Shown here: positions 54,522 through 64,000 of the stretch, one piece after another | How the letters are laid out: the number at the start of each line of letters is the position of its first letter | Position numbering within the stretch: position 1 is the first letter of the stretch | Source of the DNA: Marisa cornuarietis | Taxonomy: Eukaryota; Mollusca; Gastropoda; Architaenioglossa; Ampullariidae | Length of the DNA stretch: 64,000 nt | Assembly (NCBI GenBank): GCA_004794655.1 | Contig: SMMW01000559.1 | Coordinates: 1,302,001 to 1,366,000 of the forward strand | Reading direction: 5' to 3' | Notes under the pieces: model-generated | Seen by the model: the letters and a program-made list of their open reading frames with translations, nothing else | Databases searched by the model: none | Told to the model about the DNA's origin: nothing | Position numbers and translations under genes: made by a program

Positions 54522-54846
54522 CAAAAACGAAGAACAAGTTAGTGAAAACAACATATCGGGTTAACTAAAGATATAATGTAAATAAAACGCTGTAGCTTGA
54601 CTATGATTTTTAATCCCATGATATTTTATTTTTTTTAACACTAAGTGCTAAACAATCAAGCTGATTAAGAATGTTGTGCAATCCGTGCAGTCAAGGTGTA
54701 ATGATGGTGTCCATTGATCACTAAATCATTTAGAGTAACATAACTTACTTTTCTTTCTTTGTGTATTTTTGTATAAAAGTCTAACAAATATTTGTGGCAT
54801 TTGTCGTCTGCTCGCTCCACTCAACTGCCCAAATGTACCTAATAAA
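54522..54846. other. No gene supported
   Basis: Unique AT-rich sequence. Confidence 0.4.
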
Positions 54847-54895
54847 CTAAACCTAACCCTAACCCTAACCCCAAACCCTAACCCCAACCCCAAAC
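54847..54895. repeat. Interstitial telomere-like (CCCTAA)n tract
   Basis: 'aacctaaccctaaccctaac' followed by 'cccaaaccctaacc' and 'ccaacccc' gives about seven units of the metazoan telomere motif (TTAGGG on the other strand), with decay toward CCCCAA at the right end. Confidence 0.85.
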
Positions 54896-55028
54896 CTCTG
54901 ACAAAATAACACAGACCGGCCTATGACGTCACGAGCTCCCCCCCCCCCATATCAGTTCTGCCATTTTTGTTTCTGACAAATTGACTGTGTTGATAAAATC
55001 AAAGAATTCTTTCACTCATTTACTCTTT

Positions 55029-55095
<67 letters not shown>
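55029..55095. repeat. (CT)n(CA)n compound microsatellite
   Basis: A short CT run (55,029-55,042) followed by about 26 CA units. Confidence 0.95.
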
Positions 55096-55097
<2 letters not shown>

Positions 55098-55514
55098 TTA
55101 TGGATGAAGAGAAAACTTCAAATAAATAATGTTGCACGAAACTGCGAAGCGGCATGCTTTCATATTTTTTCACCTGATTAAAGCTCAGCGCATGACAAGA
55201 CTTCCTAGAGTTGAAATACAAGCCCACAAACATTACCATGTCCAGAAGGTAAAACATTTGTCATCATGAGCGTCTGTGGGAGTCTCTAGGAACTACAGCT
55301 CTCCTGGATGTAACCGTCACGTGAAAAGTAAAGGTTAAAGCTCTCGGTGTGTGGTTTACTGTGTCTAGGACACGACATGTGTGGTTTGTATCTTCCATGA
55401 TGAATCAGATATGCTGTGTGGATATTGTTGAAGGAAGGTAGGAGGATGTTTTTAGTCACAGGCCTGGTCGATCCTTTAACAGACGAATTTACTACGACAC
55501 TGGCCGCATAACTA

Positions 55515-55605
55515 AGCCCTAAGTACCAAGCACCCAGCACCAGGTACCAAGCAGCAAACACCAGGAACCAAGAATCAAGCAGCAGACATCAAGCAACAAG
55601 CACCA
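55515..55605 (+). repeat. Short degenerate AC/AG-rich tandem repeat
   Basis: Variants of 'taccaagcaccaggtacc', 'aagcagcaaacaccagg' and 'aagcagcagacatc' repeat with a basic period of about 7-14 bp. Confidence 0.65.
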
Positions 55606-55772
55606 GGATACTATACGACGTACACGTACCTATGTACATTCGTGACGTCAGAGCGGTGCATGTTGATGTTAAGAGTTGTCTTACCTACCTAGCATTGTTT
55701 AGTCACAAGAAAACATTGCACTGTATTAGATCCTTCCGAATGACGTGTAGGGCGTCTCACAACTTACTCTGA

Positions 55773-55788
55773 GTGTGTGTGTGTGTGT

Positions 55789-55849
<61 letters not shown>
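55773..55849. repeat. (GT)n(GA)n microsatellite
   Basis: About 30 GT units with one GA interruption, then a short GA run. Confidence 0.95.
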
Positions 55850-56044
55850 CAATCAAACAGAACTATCTAGTAATGGCGGTGTCTAGACAACGCTTTACCT
55901 GATCAGCTGACAAATCAAAGCCGCGAGGACGTAGCCTCGGCCTATGGGAAATATTGACGACAGATCAATTTCGATGACAGCAGCTATTAACGCAACGCCC
56001 TAGAGCTGTCGCCGAGAGGTGGACGCGCCACAGACAGAGGAGAT

Positions 56045-56057
56045 TGACCTTTGACCT
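56045..56057 (-). promoter_or_regulatory. Perfect DR1 nuclear-receptor motif upstream of exon 1
   Basis: The + strand reads TGACCTTTGACCT, the exact reverse complement of AGGTCAAAGGTCA. That is two hexamers with a one-base spacer, the consensus bound by HNF4 and RXR-containing dimers in animals. It lies within about 500 bp upstream of the donor of the proposed 5' untranslated exon. Function is inferred from the motif and position only. Confidence 0.4.
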
Positions 56058-56159
56058 TACTTTACCTTCTTTTCCCCAAATCGCTGCGATCGGATCGACG
56101 TTTCTGCCGAAGAAATGACTGTTGGACAATTTCGGCAATGCCGTGCTTTCCCTTCTAAC

Positions 56160-56549
56160 TTGCAGCAGCTGCATGAAGGTCGCTGAGGCCACAGATGTCG
56201 AAAGGCTGACTGACCTAGACAGGAGGAGACAGACAGCCACGCAGACTGACAGAGAGGACAACAAGCTCACACCAGTAACCAGGCAAATTAACGTACAGGC
56301 AGACACACAGGTTAAATGCAAGCAGATCACACCACACGCGGGAGCAAGCAGACAGACGAAAAGACGAGTAAACAGGCAGGATAGCAGACAGGCGGTCGGG
56401 AAGTCAGGAAGGCAGCCTGGAGACAGTCAGACGAAGGAACGAAGGAACGAAGTCAGACCGGCACACAAGACCGTGCTGGAGCCGTTGTTGGAAGGAACAT
56501 CTTGCAGCAGCCGCCATAAAAGACCAGACAGTCACGAACACCACCTCAG
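56160..56549 (+). other. Probable 5' untranslated first exon
   Basis: It ends at a near-consensus donor, 'cacctcag/gtaagtg' (GT at 56,550). The sequence is rich in 'cagacag'-type units and A/G. It has an open frame from 56,122, but the Arg/Gln/Thr/Asp-rich translation mirrors this low-complexity composition. Joined to the acceptor at 59,401, that frame meets a TGA (59,418-59,420) in frame just ahead of the proposed start codon, so an untranslated exon is the simplest reading. The transcription start cannot be placed; the given 5' edge is approximate. Confidence 0.45.
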
Positions 56550-59401
56550 GTAAGTGTTCAGCTGCAGGCAGGACGACGGAAGTGCAGTGGCCGTGTCGAT
56601 GGCGGCGTCGATCGCGAGGCATTCTGGGTTAGCTTGACCGGTAAGCGCTCCTGCCACTAAAGTGTATTCTCCACAGTCTCCCAGTGTCTCAATCATAGTC
56701 TCTCAAGCGTTGTGTCTCGTTGTACTCACCATCTGCCTCGGTGAATTATTGTATTCACCACAGTCTTTCGTGTGTTCACCACCACTTCTCGGTATAGCCA
56801 CCACCTCTGAGTACGTATCGCACCAAGGAACATAAGGCCGGAGGACAGTAATTTGTAAGGAGGAGTGGGGGGGGGGACTTTCTGTACCTTTGCCGACAAG
56901 CTAGTAAGGCAGGAGTATGACAATTCAATTCAATTCAATTCAATATTAACGACAGGTAAAATAAGCCATACATGCTTTTTTCCATTTAGCTCTCGCCATT
57001 TAAAGGGAAATAACAGTATTCTAAAGAGGTGTGCTTGTGAGGCCAAACGCACTTATTGCAAAATATGTAAAGCTGTCCACACGCAGCTCGAATGAGTTCA
57101 CACACACAAGTGCACGTGCGTGCATGAATATATATATATATAGAGAGAGAGAGGATATCTTCTAGGCTTCTTATTATAAAATATCACATATATTTATCTT
57201 ATATATAAATCTTGTTTTTATTTATAAATATACAGTATATGTAGGAGTGAGAGAAGAGAGACTTATCTTCTTCATGCCTGTCTGCACGAGATTATGTAGC
57301 GGTCTTACGCTTTTTTTTTACATTTGTCTGACCAAAATTACTTTATGTTTGAGATTTACACACACACCGCTCTTTACGTCTGGGGAAATTTTCCGGGCAA
57401 TAAAAGCGCTGCGATTGTGCAAAGGGCCTTAAACTCCTTCTCGTCGTCTCGGTCGCGGGACGATCCACAAGACCGGCAATTGGAAACAACGAGAATGTGA
57501 CCGTGGAAAGCTGTTGTCTCACTTTGGGTTCTTTCTTACTAGCTTCTTGAAAAGCGATTCGCACCTTTATGAAAAATACAAGTCATAAACCTACTTTACA
57601 GAGCGCTACCTTATACATAGACCTGTTTTCTTTTACTAGTCTTGTGCATGAATGTAACATGAATCAGGAAGGACAGAAAAAAGCACCAGTTGACAACGCC
57701 CACGTATTAAAAGTGTCGGCCATAAAGGCTAGATACTTTTTTGTGACATGATCCTCATATAAGACATCCGTCGCAATTCTGTAATATGGAAGAAGAGGTC
57801 GTGTTTAAAAAATTCTTTCATCAAAACAGACATAACTCCAGGTCTTTTTAAAGAACAATTCATTGCACAGCCAGATTGATGCAAGACACACGTTTTAAGC
57901 GAGACTAATTGAAAGGCACGATATTTCTTCGAGAACTGCACGAGTTTATAACAAAATTCCCGTCGCTGACAATAGGCAAGAGTTCGAATCCTCCAATGTT
58001 TGTAAGTATGTGCGCGTGTGCGAATGGACATGAATGTGTGCGAAGACAAGAGTCCAGATGAAGAGCGCTATGTGTGTGGTGTGAAAGTTTGTTTCTGTTT
58101 GCACACGCGCTGGTGGGAGGGTTGGTGTAAGCGTGCGCGTGTAACCTGCCCAAAAGCTCCGCGTAGTTTCCACTCAAGTTAGTTATCGGGGTCAGAAGCC
58201 AGTGACCCCCCGACCCTAAGTAGCGGCGCACGGGCTCGTTGCTTTGTCACTGCTGCTCAGAAATGCAGTGCCGTCAACAGACTGACGCCTCGAGTCTGTC
58301 CTACTCATATCCCACAACAAAGAAACAAAAAGACTTTGGCGATACCGGCAATGGTTTCAATACACAAAAAAAGAGCAAATGTTCAGCTCTCGCCACAACA
58401 GAGACTTTTGGTTTACACCTTTGAGTCCGACGGTTTGTCACCCACCGATTCCACTTTTCATGTGCTAATGCCCCTCGCACTTTTTTTTTTATTTTTTTTT
58501 GTTTTTTTATTTTTTTGGAAAGTTTCCGACTGTCTTTATGGCATGGCCGCAAATATCGCACAGACGAAGAGTAAGTTGAGTTTCCTTGTGGACAGGTTGC
58601 TGCGTTGCTGTTGTAGTGGTAAACAAAGTTTTCTGTCCCAGCAGGAGGTCTCGCCAAAAAAGAAAAACCTGGAGGGAACTGCGTCTTAACAGGTACGTAA
58701 TGTATGTCTTATGAAACATGTTTCTGAGTCCCATTAAAGAACAGGGTAGTCAGAGAGAGAGAGAGAGAGAGATAGCCAAGCAGCTCGGGATATAATTTGT
58801 CAGTCGGTTAAACGTCTTTGATACGACGGGTGTGAAATTAAACGCCATTAAAACTGTTTCATCTACATGTATTTCGGGTTAGTGAGAACAGTGTATATCA
58901 TTTATACGTATTTGAGGTTAGTGAGAACAGTGTTTCTGCATACTGTCAGAGCCATGTTCTGCAAAAAGGAACGAGATCTCACCCTGAATCGTGTTTTCAG
59001 CCTACTTTGTTCGAAATGTTTCTAATGTACGTGAATATATCTAGAAAACAAGTGGCGAGAAAAGAAATGTCAGACGACTAACTGAGCCATGTCAGGCCGC
59101 TGAAACAGTTACAGCGACTAAATGGATATGGTGCAGTCTGCTTTCAAATGACGAAGTAATGTAGAAAGATGTAAAGCACGGAGACAGCCAGTCTGATTGG
59201 GAAACACCAGCTTATCTTTTTCTGAACACACAAGTACAATTTTGTAGAGCAAATGCTTATCTAGATCGACATAGTTCTTGCAGGATTTTACACTTGGTGC
59301 CTGGGTCTTTTGTCTATTAACTGCTGCGATACATTTGGATGGTGGGGGTACTGGAGTAAAAAGCTTGCCATGACTCAGGAGCTGTCCACTTGCTGTTCCA
59401 G
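56550..59401 (+). other. Probable first intron
   Basis: It lies between the donor at 56,550 and the acceptor ending at 59,401 (cttgctgttccag). It holds an (AATTC)n tract at 56,924-56,944, an AT/GA microsatellite at 57,127-57,152, a poly-T-rich patch at 58,480-58,516, a GA run at 58,754-58,772, a candidate micro-exon (58,646-58,693), and a short duplicated phrase 'ggttagtgagaacagtgt' at about 58,877 and 58,916. Confidence 0.4.
58646..58693 (+). other. Candidate optional micro-exon
   Basis: A 48-nt segment lies between 'gttttctgtcccagcag' (a good pyrimidine tract with two AGs three bases apart) and the donor 'aacag/gtacgt' at 58,694. It would sit in the 5' untranslated region of the proposed gene. 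A 48-codon frame starting with an ATG in fair context at 58,543 ends inside it (TAA 58,687). The splice signals are good, but the context is otherwise unproven. Confidence 0.25.
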
Positions 59402-59435
59402 ATGCCCACACAAACTGTGAGAAGGCCAGAAGAAG

Positions 59436-59619
59436 ATGGACTACCTTACCCCAGGCTTTGCACCTGGAACAAATCCGCGAGGTTCAGTGGCGCAGTCACG
59501 GAGACAATCTAAGTCTGTCTCACGGCATCAGGAGGGTGGAGAGGACCGCCGCCCTTCAGTCTTCCAGCAAACACCAGGCATGACAGATGACAGAAGGTCG
59601 TCATCTATTGCACTGAAAG
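59436..59619 (+). CDS. First coding exon of an unrecognised gene (exon spans 59,402-59,619)
   Basis: The exon follows acceptor 'acttgctgttccag' (AG at 59,400-59,401). The ATG at 59,436 has strong context (A at -3, G at +4). It is preceded in frame by a stop at 59,418, so it is a plausible start. An earlier ATG at the exon edge (59,402) has weak context and opens a short overlapping frame. The exon encodes 61 codons plus one base and ends 'gaaag/gtaggt', a good donor in phase 1. The peptide is hydrophilic and basic, with three RRxS motifs (RRQS at 22-25, RRPS at 38-41, RRSS at 53-56), the consensus of cAMP-dependent kinase sites. It looks like a disordered cytosolic N-terminus. I do not recognise the family. 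The donor is copied three more times by a 30-bp tandem repeat. Confidence 0.55.
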
Positions 59620-59740
59620 GTAGGTATGCCTCATCTATTGCACTGAAAGGTAGGTATGCCTCATCTATTGCACTGAAAGGTAGGTATGCCTCATCTATTG
59701 CACTGAAAGGTAGGTATGCCTCATCTGTTGCACTGAAACT
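59601..59740 (+). repeat. 30-bp tandem repeat carrying the exon end and its splice donor
   Basis: Four identical copies of 'tcatctattgcactgaaagg' + 'taggtatgcc' start at 59,601, 59,631, 59,661 and 59,691. A fifth partial copy at 59,721 has lost the donor (gaaactgagg). Each intact copy contains 'ctgaaag/gtaggt', giving GT donors at 59,620, 59,650, 59,680 and 59,710. The reading frame stays open through all copies and each adds the decapeptide RYASSIALKG. The perfect identity suggests recent, possibly polymorphic, expansion. Confidence 0.95.
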
Positions 59741-60164
59741 GAGGTGTCCGTTCGGCTTTCTTTCTTTGATGACATAAAAATGTTGATATATAAAATTCGT
59801 CTGCAAAATTTCGTCTTTCTTTCATTCTTTCTGTCAGAGCATGAACATGTAAAGCCACAGAATATTGCTCAAAATATCTCTCCAGGATAATAAGGATGTT
59901 CAGTATGTTTGCTTTGAAGCGGTTTCATTAAATATTTTGCACTACATCAACGTCCACAGCACTGCGCGTTGTAATGTTTCCTATCAGTAAAGTACTGGAA
60001 GGGTAAAGTTAAAGACCCTATTGAGTGGTTCACGGTTTTGTTTTTACAGATCTTGATAGATATTGGTAGAATATATTTACTCTGTAAATTGCAGCGTCTC
60101 GCACAAGCTAAACCATCCCTATCACCCGGTTCATTAAAAGCAGTTCACCAGCTGCGCACAGCTC
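59741..60164 (+). other. Intronic spacer
   Basis: AT-rich unique sequence of the proposed second intron; no gene or repeat recognised. Confidence 0.4.
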
Positions 60165-61110
60165 CACTTGCCACTCACCATTGTTCAATTTGCTCATCTC
60201 CTCTCCTCATTGTTCAATTTGCTCCTCTCCTCATTGTTTAATTTGCTCATCTCCTCTCCTCATTGTTCAATTTGCTCCTCTCCTCTTTGTTCAATTTGCT
60301 CATCTCTACTACCCTCTGTTCAATTTGCTCATGTCTCCTACTCTCTGTTCAATTTGCTCATGTCTCCTACTCTCTGTTCAATTTGCTCATGTTTACTACC
60401 CTCTGTTCAATTTGCTCATGTCTCCTACTCTCTGTTCAATTTTCTCATGTCTCCTACTCTCTGTTCAATTTGCTCATGTCTACTACCCTCTGTTCAATTT
60501 GCTCATGTCTCCTACTCTCTGTTCAATTTGCTCATGTCTACTACCCTCTGTTCAATTTGCTCATGTCTCCTACTCTCTGTTCAATGTGCTCATGTCTACT
60601 ACCCTCTGTTCAATTTGCTCATGTCTACTACCCTCTGTTCAATTTGCTCATGTCTCCTACTCTCTGTTCAATTCGCTCATGTCTACTACCCTCTGTTCAA
60701 TTTGCTCATGTCTACTACCCTCTGTTCAATTTGCTCATGTCTCCTACTCTCTGCTCAATTTGCTCATGTCTACTACCCTCTGTTCAATTTGCTCATGTCT
60801 ACTACCCTCTGTTCAATTTGCTCATGTCTCCTACTCTCTGTTCAATTTGCTCATGTCTACTACCCTCTGTTCAATTCGCTCATGTCTACTACCCTCTGTT
60901 CAATTTGCTCATGTCTCCTACTCTCTGTTCAATTTGCTCATGTCTACTACTCTCTGTTCAATTTGCTCATCTCTACTACCCTCTATTCAATTTGCTAATC
61001 TCTACTACTCTCTGTTCAATTTGCTCATCTCTAGAGCCCTCTGTTCAATTTGCTCATGTCTCCTACTCTCTGTTCAATTTGCTCATGTCTGCTACTCTCT
61101 GTTCAATGGG
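60165..61110 (+). repeat. 29-bp pyrimidine-rich minisatellite, about 32 copies
   Basis: From about 60,299 the unit is 29 bp: 'catgtctcctactctctgtt' + 'caatttgct' (type 1) or 'catgtctactaccctctgtt' + 'caatttgct' (type 2). A related 22-29 bp prelude starts near 60,165. The two types alternate. In the middle a type1-type2-type2 order (87 bp) repeats about four times, a higher-order pattern. The unit contains no stop triplet in any + frame. As 29 is not a multiple of three, each frame cycles through all three readings, so all three + frames stay open for 276-322 codons. This is a sequence artefact, not a protein. Confidence 0.95.
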
Positions 61111-61481
61111 ATCGTACCCGATACCCCTGTTAAAGTACCTGGCTGACAAATTTTGTCCCCTTCCGTTGCTAATGTACAGTATGAAACATAGACTATTCAA
61201 CAGCCGTGTCTGTGTGTATTCTAACATATGAACAGTTTACATGACATAAGGCTTAGGTCCTTTACACATGCTCAGTATATGGTGTGGGCGTCAGCCTGGT
61301 GTCATGCCACGGATTGCCACCTACTCTGGCTGCTGTTTGCTCGACAAGCGATAAGATTTTATCGGACATTTTCACTTTTCGCCCGATAACATATAGTGAT
61401 AGTTTTAGAAACAAAATACAAACTATTTTCATAGCCTTGAAGCCATTGAACTAAGTGTATAAATATTCATGACACCATGAA

Positions 61482-61650
61482 CTTGTATTACTGGACTGCT
61501 TGGAGACGATTTTTTCAGTGAAGTCATACAACGAGGCTTTGGATTCCGGTTTATTCACATTCATTGTTAAAGCTCGCCGAGACTAACAGCGCAAGAGGCT
61601 CAGCGTTGGTCTCGGCAGACAGACAGCAGTCCACCCTATACACGTCCGTG
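61482..61650 (+). repeat. Dispersed repeat R1, copy 2
   Basis: It starts 'acttgtattactggactgct' and ends 'ccctatacacgtccgtg', like the copy at 39,713-39,960, with high similarity between. It lacks that copy's internal duplication. The hairpin arms 'gccgagactaac' and 'gttggtctcggc' are intact. It lies inside the proposed second intron. Confidence 0.75.
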
Positions 61651-62292
61651 GTGACACGAAACCAAGGCATCTCAGTGAACAGAAGACATAAAGAGATGGC
61701 TTCAGACAAATGCTGTGAAGGAGATGTATTGGATTCGATGCTGGCGCAAGACTTAGTAGTTCTTCGATAGCTAAATATACATCAAGCCACGGAGCAATCA
61801 TTTTTCAAGTTGTATTTATGTTAGAATCTGTTCTACATATCGCTGTCATTGCCAACCTTGGATCTACCATTTCTTTGGAGTCAAACTCATTCAATTAAAC
61901 AATTGATATGCGTATCGTAAGTAGTGAAACACGTGATGCACGTGTCATATGTATACTGCTGCAGGTTCAACCTGTCTGTTCCTCGGATGTCCCCCCTCTC
62001 TCATTTTCTCACACCTACGGTCCCCTTTAAAATGACTTTGATGTTAGTGATATAAAAATGAGTAGCCGATGCCAGCGTTTTTACGAAATTTCTACAAAAC
62101 TGTTTTCCTCTGTTTTGTTGTTGCTGGCTTTTTTGTTTGTTTGGTTGGTTTTTTTGCGAGTTGAGTTGAGTTGAGGTGTTAATTAGTGATACGAATAAGG
62201 TATTTACAGCGCAATGTTCTTTTGCATTCGGTTTGGTCATTCGGTTTTCTTTAAGGACGGCGGTACACATTTAACCTCGCCATTACCTCCAG
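61651..62292 (+). other. Remainder of proposed second intron
   Basis: A T-rich patch (62,090-62,160) and pyrimidine tracts lead to two candidate acceptors (AG at 62,291-62,292 and 62,309-62,310). No other feature. Confidence 0.35.
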
Positions 62293-62501
62293 GTGTCACT
62301 TTAGTTCCAGGACAGTGGAACCTTTCAGATTCTTCAACCCAGCGACAACTTTCAGCTTCAGGTCTGTTGCCATCGGCGACTGAACAGGAGAAAGCATCAG
62401 TGATTGTGGGATTCGGTCGGCTCCAGAAGAACAGCGAGATGGCCACAACTTGGCGGAAGGCACTCAAAGCCCTCGCACCCACGATGCTTCTGCAGAAGAT
62501 T
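62293..62501 (+). CDS. Second coding exon of the same unrecognised gene
   Basis: The acceptor 'cgccattacctccag' gives a phase-1 start at 62,293. A second acceptor 'cactttagttccag' 18 nt downstream (exon start 62,311) is also phase 1. Both complete a Gly codon with the single base left by exon 59,402-59,619. The exon ends after Ile at 'aagatt/gtgagtgag', a good donor in phase 0. It encodes about 69 codons with balanced usage, Ser/Gln-rich at first ('GQWNLSDSSTQRQLSASG'), then with a mixed, possibly helical end ('WRKALKALAPTMLLQKI'). No domain is recognised. The product would be about 131 residues to this point and continues outside the window or in an unseen exon. Confidence 0.5.
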
Positions 62502-63054
62502 GTGAGTGAGTCGATCATTCCTTGCCAAAATTAATGTCGATGTTGTCACCCACTTACTCAAGCTGATAACCTTTGTCCTGCTTCCCGCAACACGTGGGTC
62601 GTCATGGACGAGGTGATGTGGGGAGGGAAGAAGGACATTTACCCATACAGAGCTTCAGTCTCAAAAGAACTAATCAAATATCCCCTAAATGCTAAGGCCA
62701 TAAAAAGTATAAAAAAATACACGAACATATTAAATGGTTACATGAAGGTTTTTTCTGTTTGTTAAAAAACATTATTAAAATTTCTTTCGAAATTAGAAGC
62801 CATTAAGGCGATGTCATAATACATGCATTTTGACACAACTAATCATATGGAGTTATCTGATAGTGTAAATGAGTGTTTCTTGAGGCGTCACCTGTAAAAC
62901 ATTGCCGCCATATCTACCTGAACCAATTAAGCGGTTATTATAGCACCCTTATGATGCTTTTGCCATATTGGGAGTTATCTACCGTTCCCCACCATCACCT
63001 AAAAAGCTTATTACATGTAAATAATTGCGATTGTTCAAATTTTTAATCCGGCTC
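62502..63054 (+). other. Probable third intron, no further exon seen
   Basis: AT-rich sequence after the donor at 62,502. No phase-0 exon with good flanking signals was found before the window end. Confidence 0.35.
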
Positions 63055-63129
63055 TGTGTGTGTGTGTGTGTGTGCGCGTGTGCGTGCGTGCGTGCGTGCG
63101 TGCGTGCGTGTGTGTGTGTGTGTGTGTGT
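63055..63129. repeat. (GT)n/(GC GT)n microsatellite
   Basis: GT units flank a central tract of about six 'gcgt' units. Confidence 0.95.
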
Positions 63130-63590
63130 TTTCCACTTCTGGAACCCCATGAAGTACACGCGTTGCGAACGCAGGAGCAGAGGCTGTCGGCTTGATCAGT
63201 TTGACATGATATTCATATCAGGCAGATAACTCATGTGCAGATAAAATGTCGACTTTTCAGTGCCATTGACTTATATAGTCGTTCGCTTTGTTAAAGTATA
63301 AAAATGATAAAATATCGACAAATGATAAATTGACGATATGTAAAGGAATTGACATATTTGATATTACACATACATTTCTACAGATGTAATATATTGCTGG
63401 AATGTAAAAAAGTAAAAAACGCTTGTCTGGCGGACTCGCCTCCTTTATATCGTACTGGTTTTACAGGGCCGAGGGTGGCCGACTACACGTGAATACTAGA
63501 TCTGAACGTCAGGTAACAAAAAGTAGACAAGAAAGAGAATGCTGGGATAGGTGGCGCTGTAAGACGATTGATCTGTGTGGCTGAATGATT
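63130..63590. other. No gene supported
   Basis: AT-rich unique sequence. Confidence 0.4.
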
Positions 63591-63765
63591 GCCCAGTGGC
63601 GCAGCGGAATAAACGCTTTATCATTCAGACAGTGTAGGTCGTCGGTTGTGGTTTCATATCATGTCTCCCACCGATGTGGCATCTATTTACAGGATGGCAT
63701 CTGCTCAACTAACAGCTAATGATCTGCGAACAGTCTGTAGTTTTTTCATTATCGTGTGAGTTCAC
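63591..63765 (+). mobile_element. tRNA-derived SINE, family B (decayed)
   Basis: The head 'gcccagtggcgcagcggaat' (box A-like) is followed by 'gttgtggtttcatatcatgt' (box B region, decayed), then the family block 'gatgtggcatctatttacag', then degraded sequence. Confidence 0.6.
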
Positions 63766-64000
63766 TACTTTAGTCTAAAAGTCATACCACTTGTCATTAG
63801 CGCAAACCTGGCAGGGGGTATAACTCTTGGACGCATGGACACTCCCCCCCCCCAAACCTCCCATTGTCACAATAACCTACTCTAAATGAAAGAATTAAAA
63901 GAGAAAACCCGCGACAGTTGAGCGTGATGTGTCTTCCGTCTGTTCTGCTGAATGTGAATACAGTCACGCGTGTTGCCCCATACATCTCAGCTTCACAGTG
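63766..64000. other. No gene supported
   Basis: Short unique sequence to the window end with a poly-C run at 63,844-63,853. Confidence 0.4.

Noticed and set aside
56122..56549. Coding exon of 142 codons
   Set aside because: The Arg/Gln/Thr/Asp-rich product follows from 'cagacag'-type low-complexity DNA, and splicing to 59,402 gives an in-frame stop six codons later. An untranslated exon fits better.
60168..61231. Three long overlapping open frames (276-322 codons) as repeat-protein genes
   Set aside because: All three + frames are open over the same 29-bp array because its unit lacks stop triplets. Each translation merely cycles through the same unit. No start context or splice support favours one of them.

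Overview
This window looks like intergenic and intronic DNA from an animal nuclear genome. A lophotrochozoan is likely, possibly a gastropod mollusc; that placement is inference from overall character and not from a marker gene. The signs are long CA/GT microsatellites, several minisatellites, tRNA-derived SINEs, decayed RTE-like and CR1/L2-like LINE fragments, small inverted-repeat DNA transposons, spliced-exon signatures, and no operons or ribosome binding sites. No rRNA, functional tRNA, CRISPR array or prokaryotic gene was found.

Layout. 0-9 kb: gene-poor, strand-asymmetric DNA with a degenerate pyrimidine-rich repeat (3.5-3.9 kb), a cluster of AGGTCA half-sites (4.6 kb), an unassigned 210-codon ORF and one family-A SINE. 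9-17 kb: a decayed CR1/L2-type reverse transcriptase relic (9.1-9.5 kb), then a minus-strand RTE-like LINE (12.65-14.86 kb) broken by two internal deletions and frameshifts, then a stretch with a possible LTR primer-binding site (16.73 kb). 17-26.3 kb: minisatellites, a CAT microsatellite, SINEs of families A and B, and a 40-bp satellite whose 374-bp block is duplicated without visible change; a decayed second array of the same satellite lies at 26.0-26.3 kb. 26.3-29 kb: the most GC-rich stretch, with a small ORF in good start context and a candidate acidic micro-exon. 29-53.5 kb: transposon graveyard with SINE copies (two with clear target-site duplications), three or four MITE-like elements, a DNA element nested inside a SINE, and a 550-bp palindrome abutting a truncated LINE. 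53.5-56 kb: microsatellites and a telomere-like CCCTAA tract.

The right end (about 56.0-62.5 kb, + strand) holds the only host gene I find convincing. A probable 5' untranslated exon ends at a strong donor (56,549). A first coding exon (59,402-59,619) has an ATG in strong context and three RRxS motifs. A second coding exon (from 62,293 or 62,311 to 62,501) is in compatible phase. The protein family is not recognised.

The most striking feature is at the end of that first coding exon. A perfect 30-bp tandem repeat has copied the exon-intron boundary, giving four splice donors spaced 30 nt apart. Both 30 and 18 (the spacing of two candidate acceptors) are multiples of three, so every donor-acceptor pairing stays in frame. 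The sequence therefore predicts a graded set of isoforms with 0 to 3 extra decapeptides. This needs RNA evidence.
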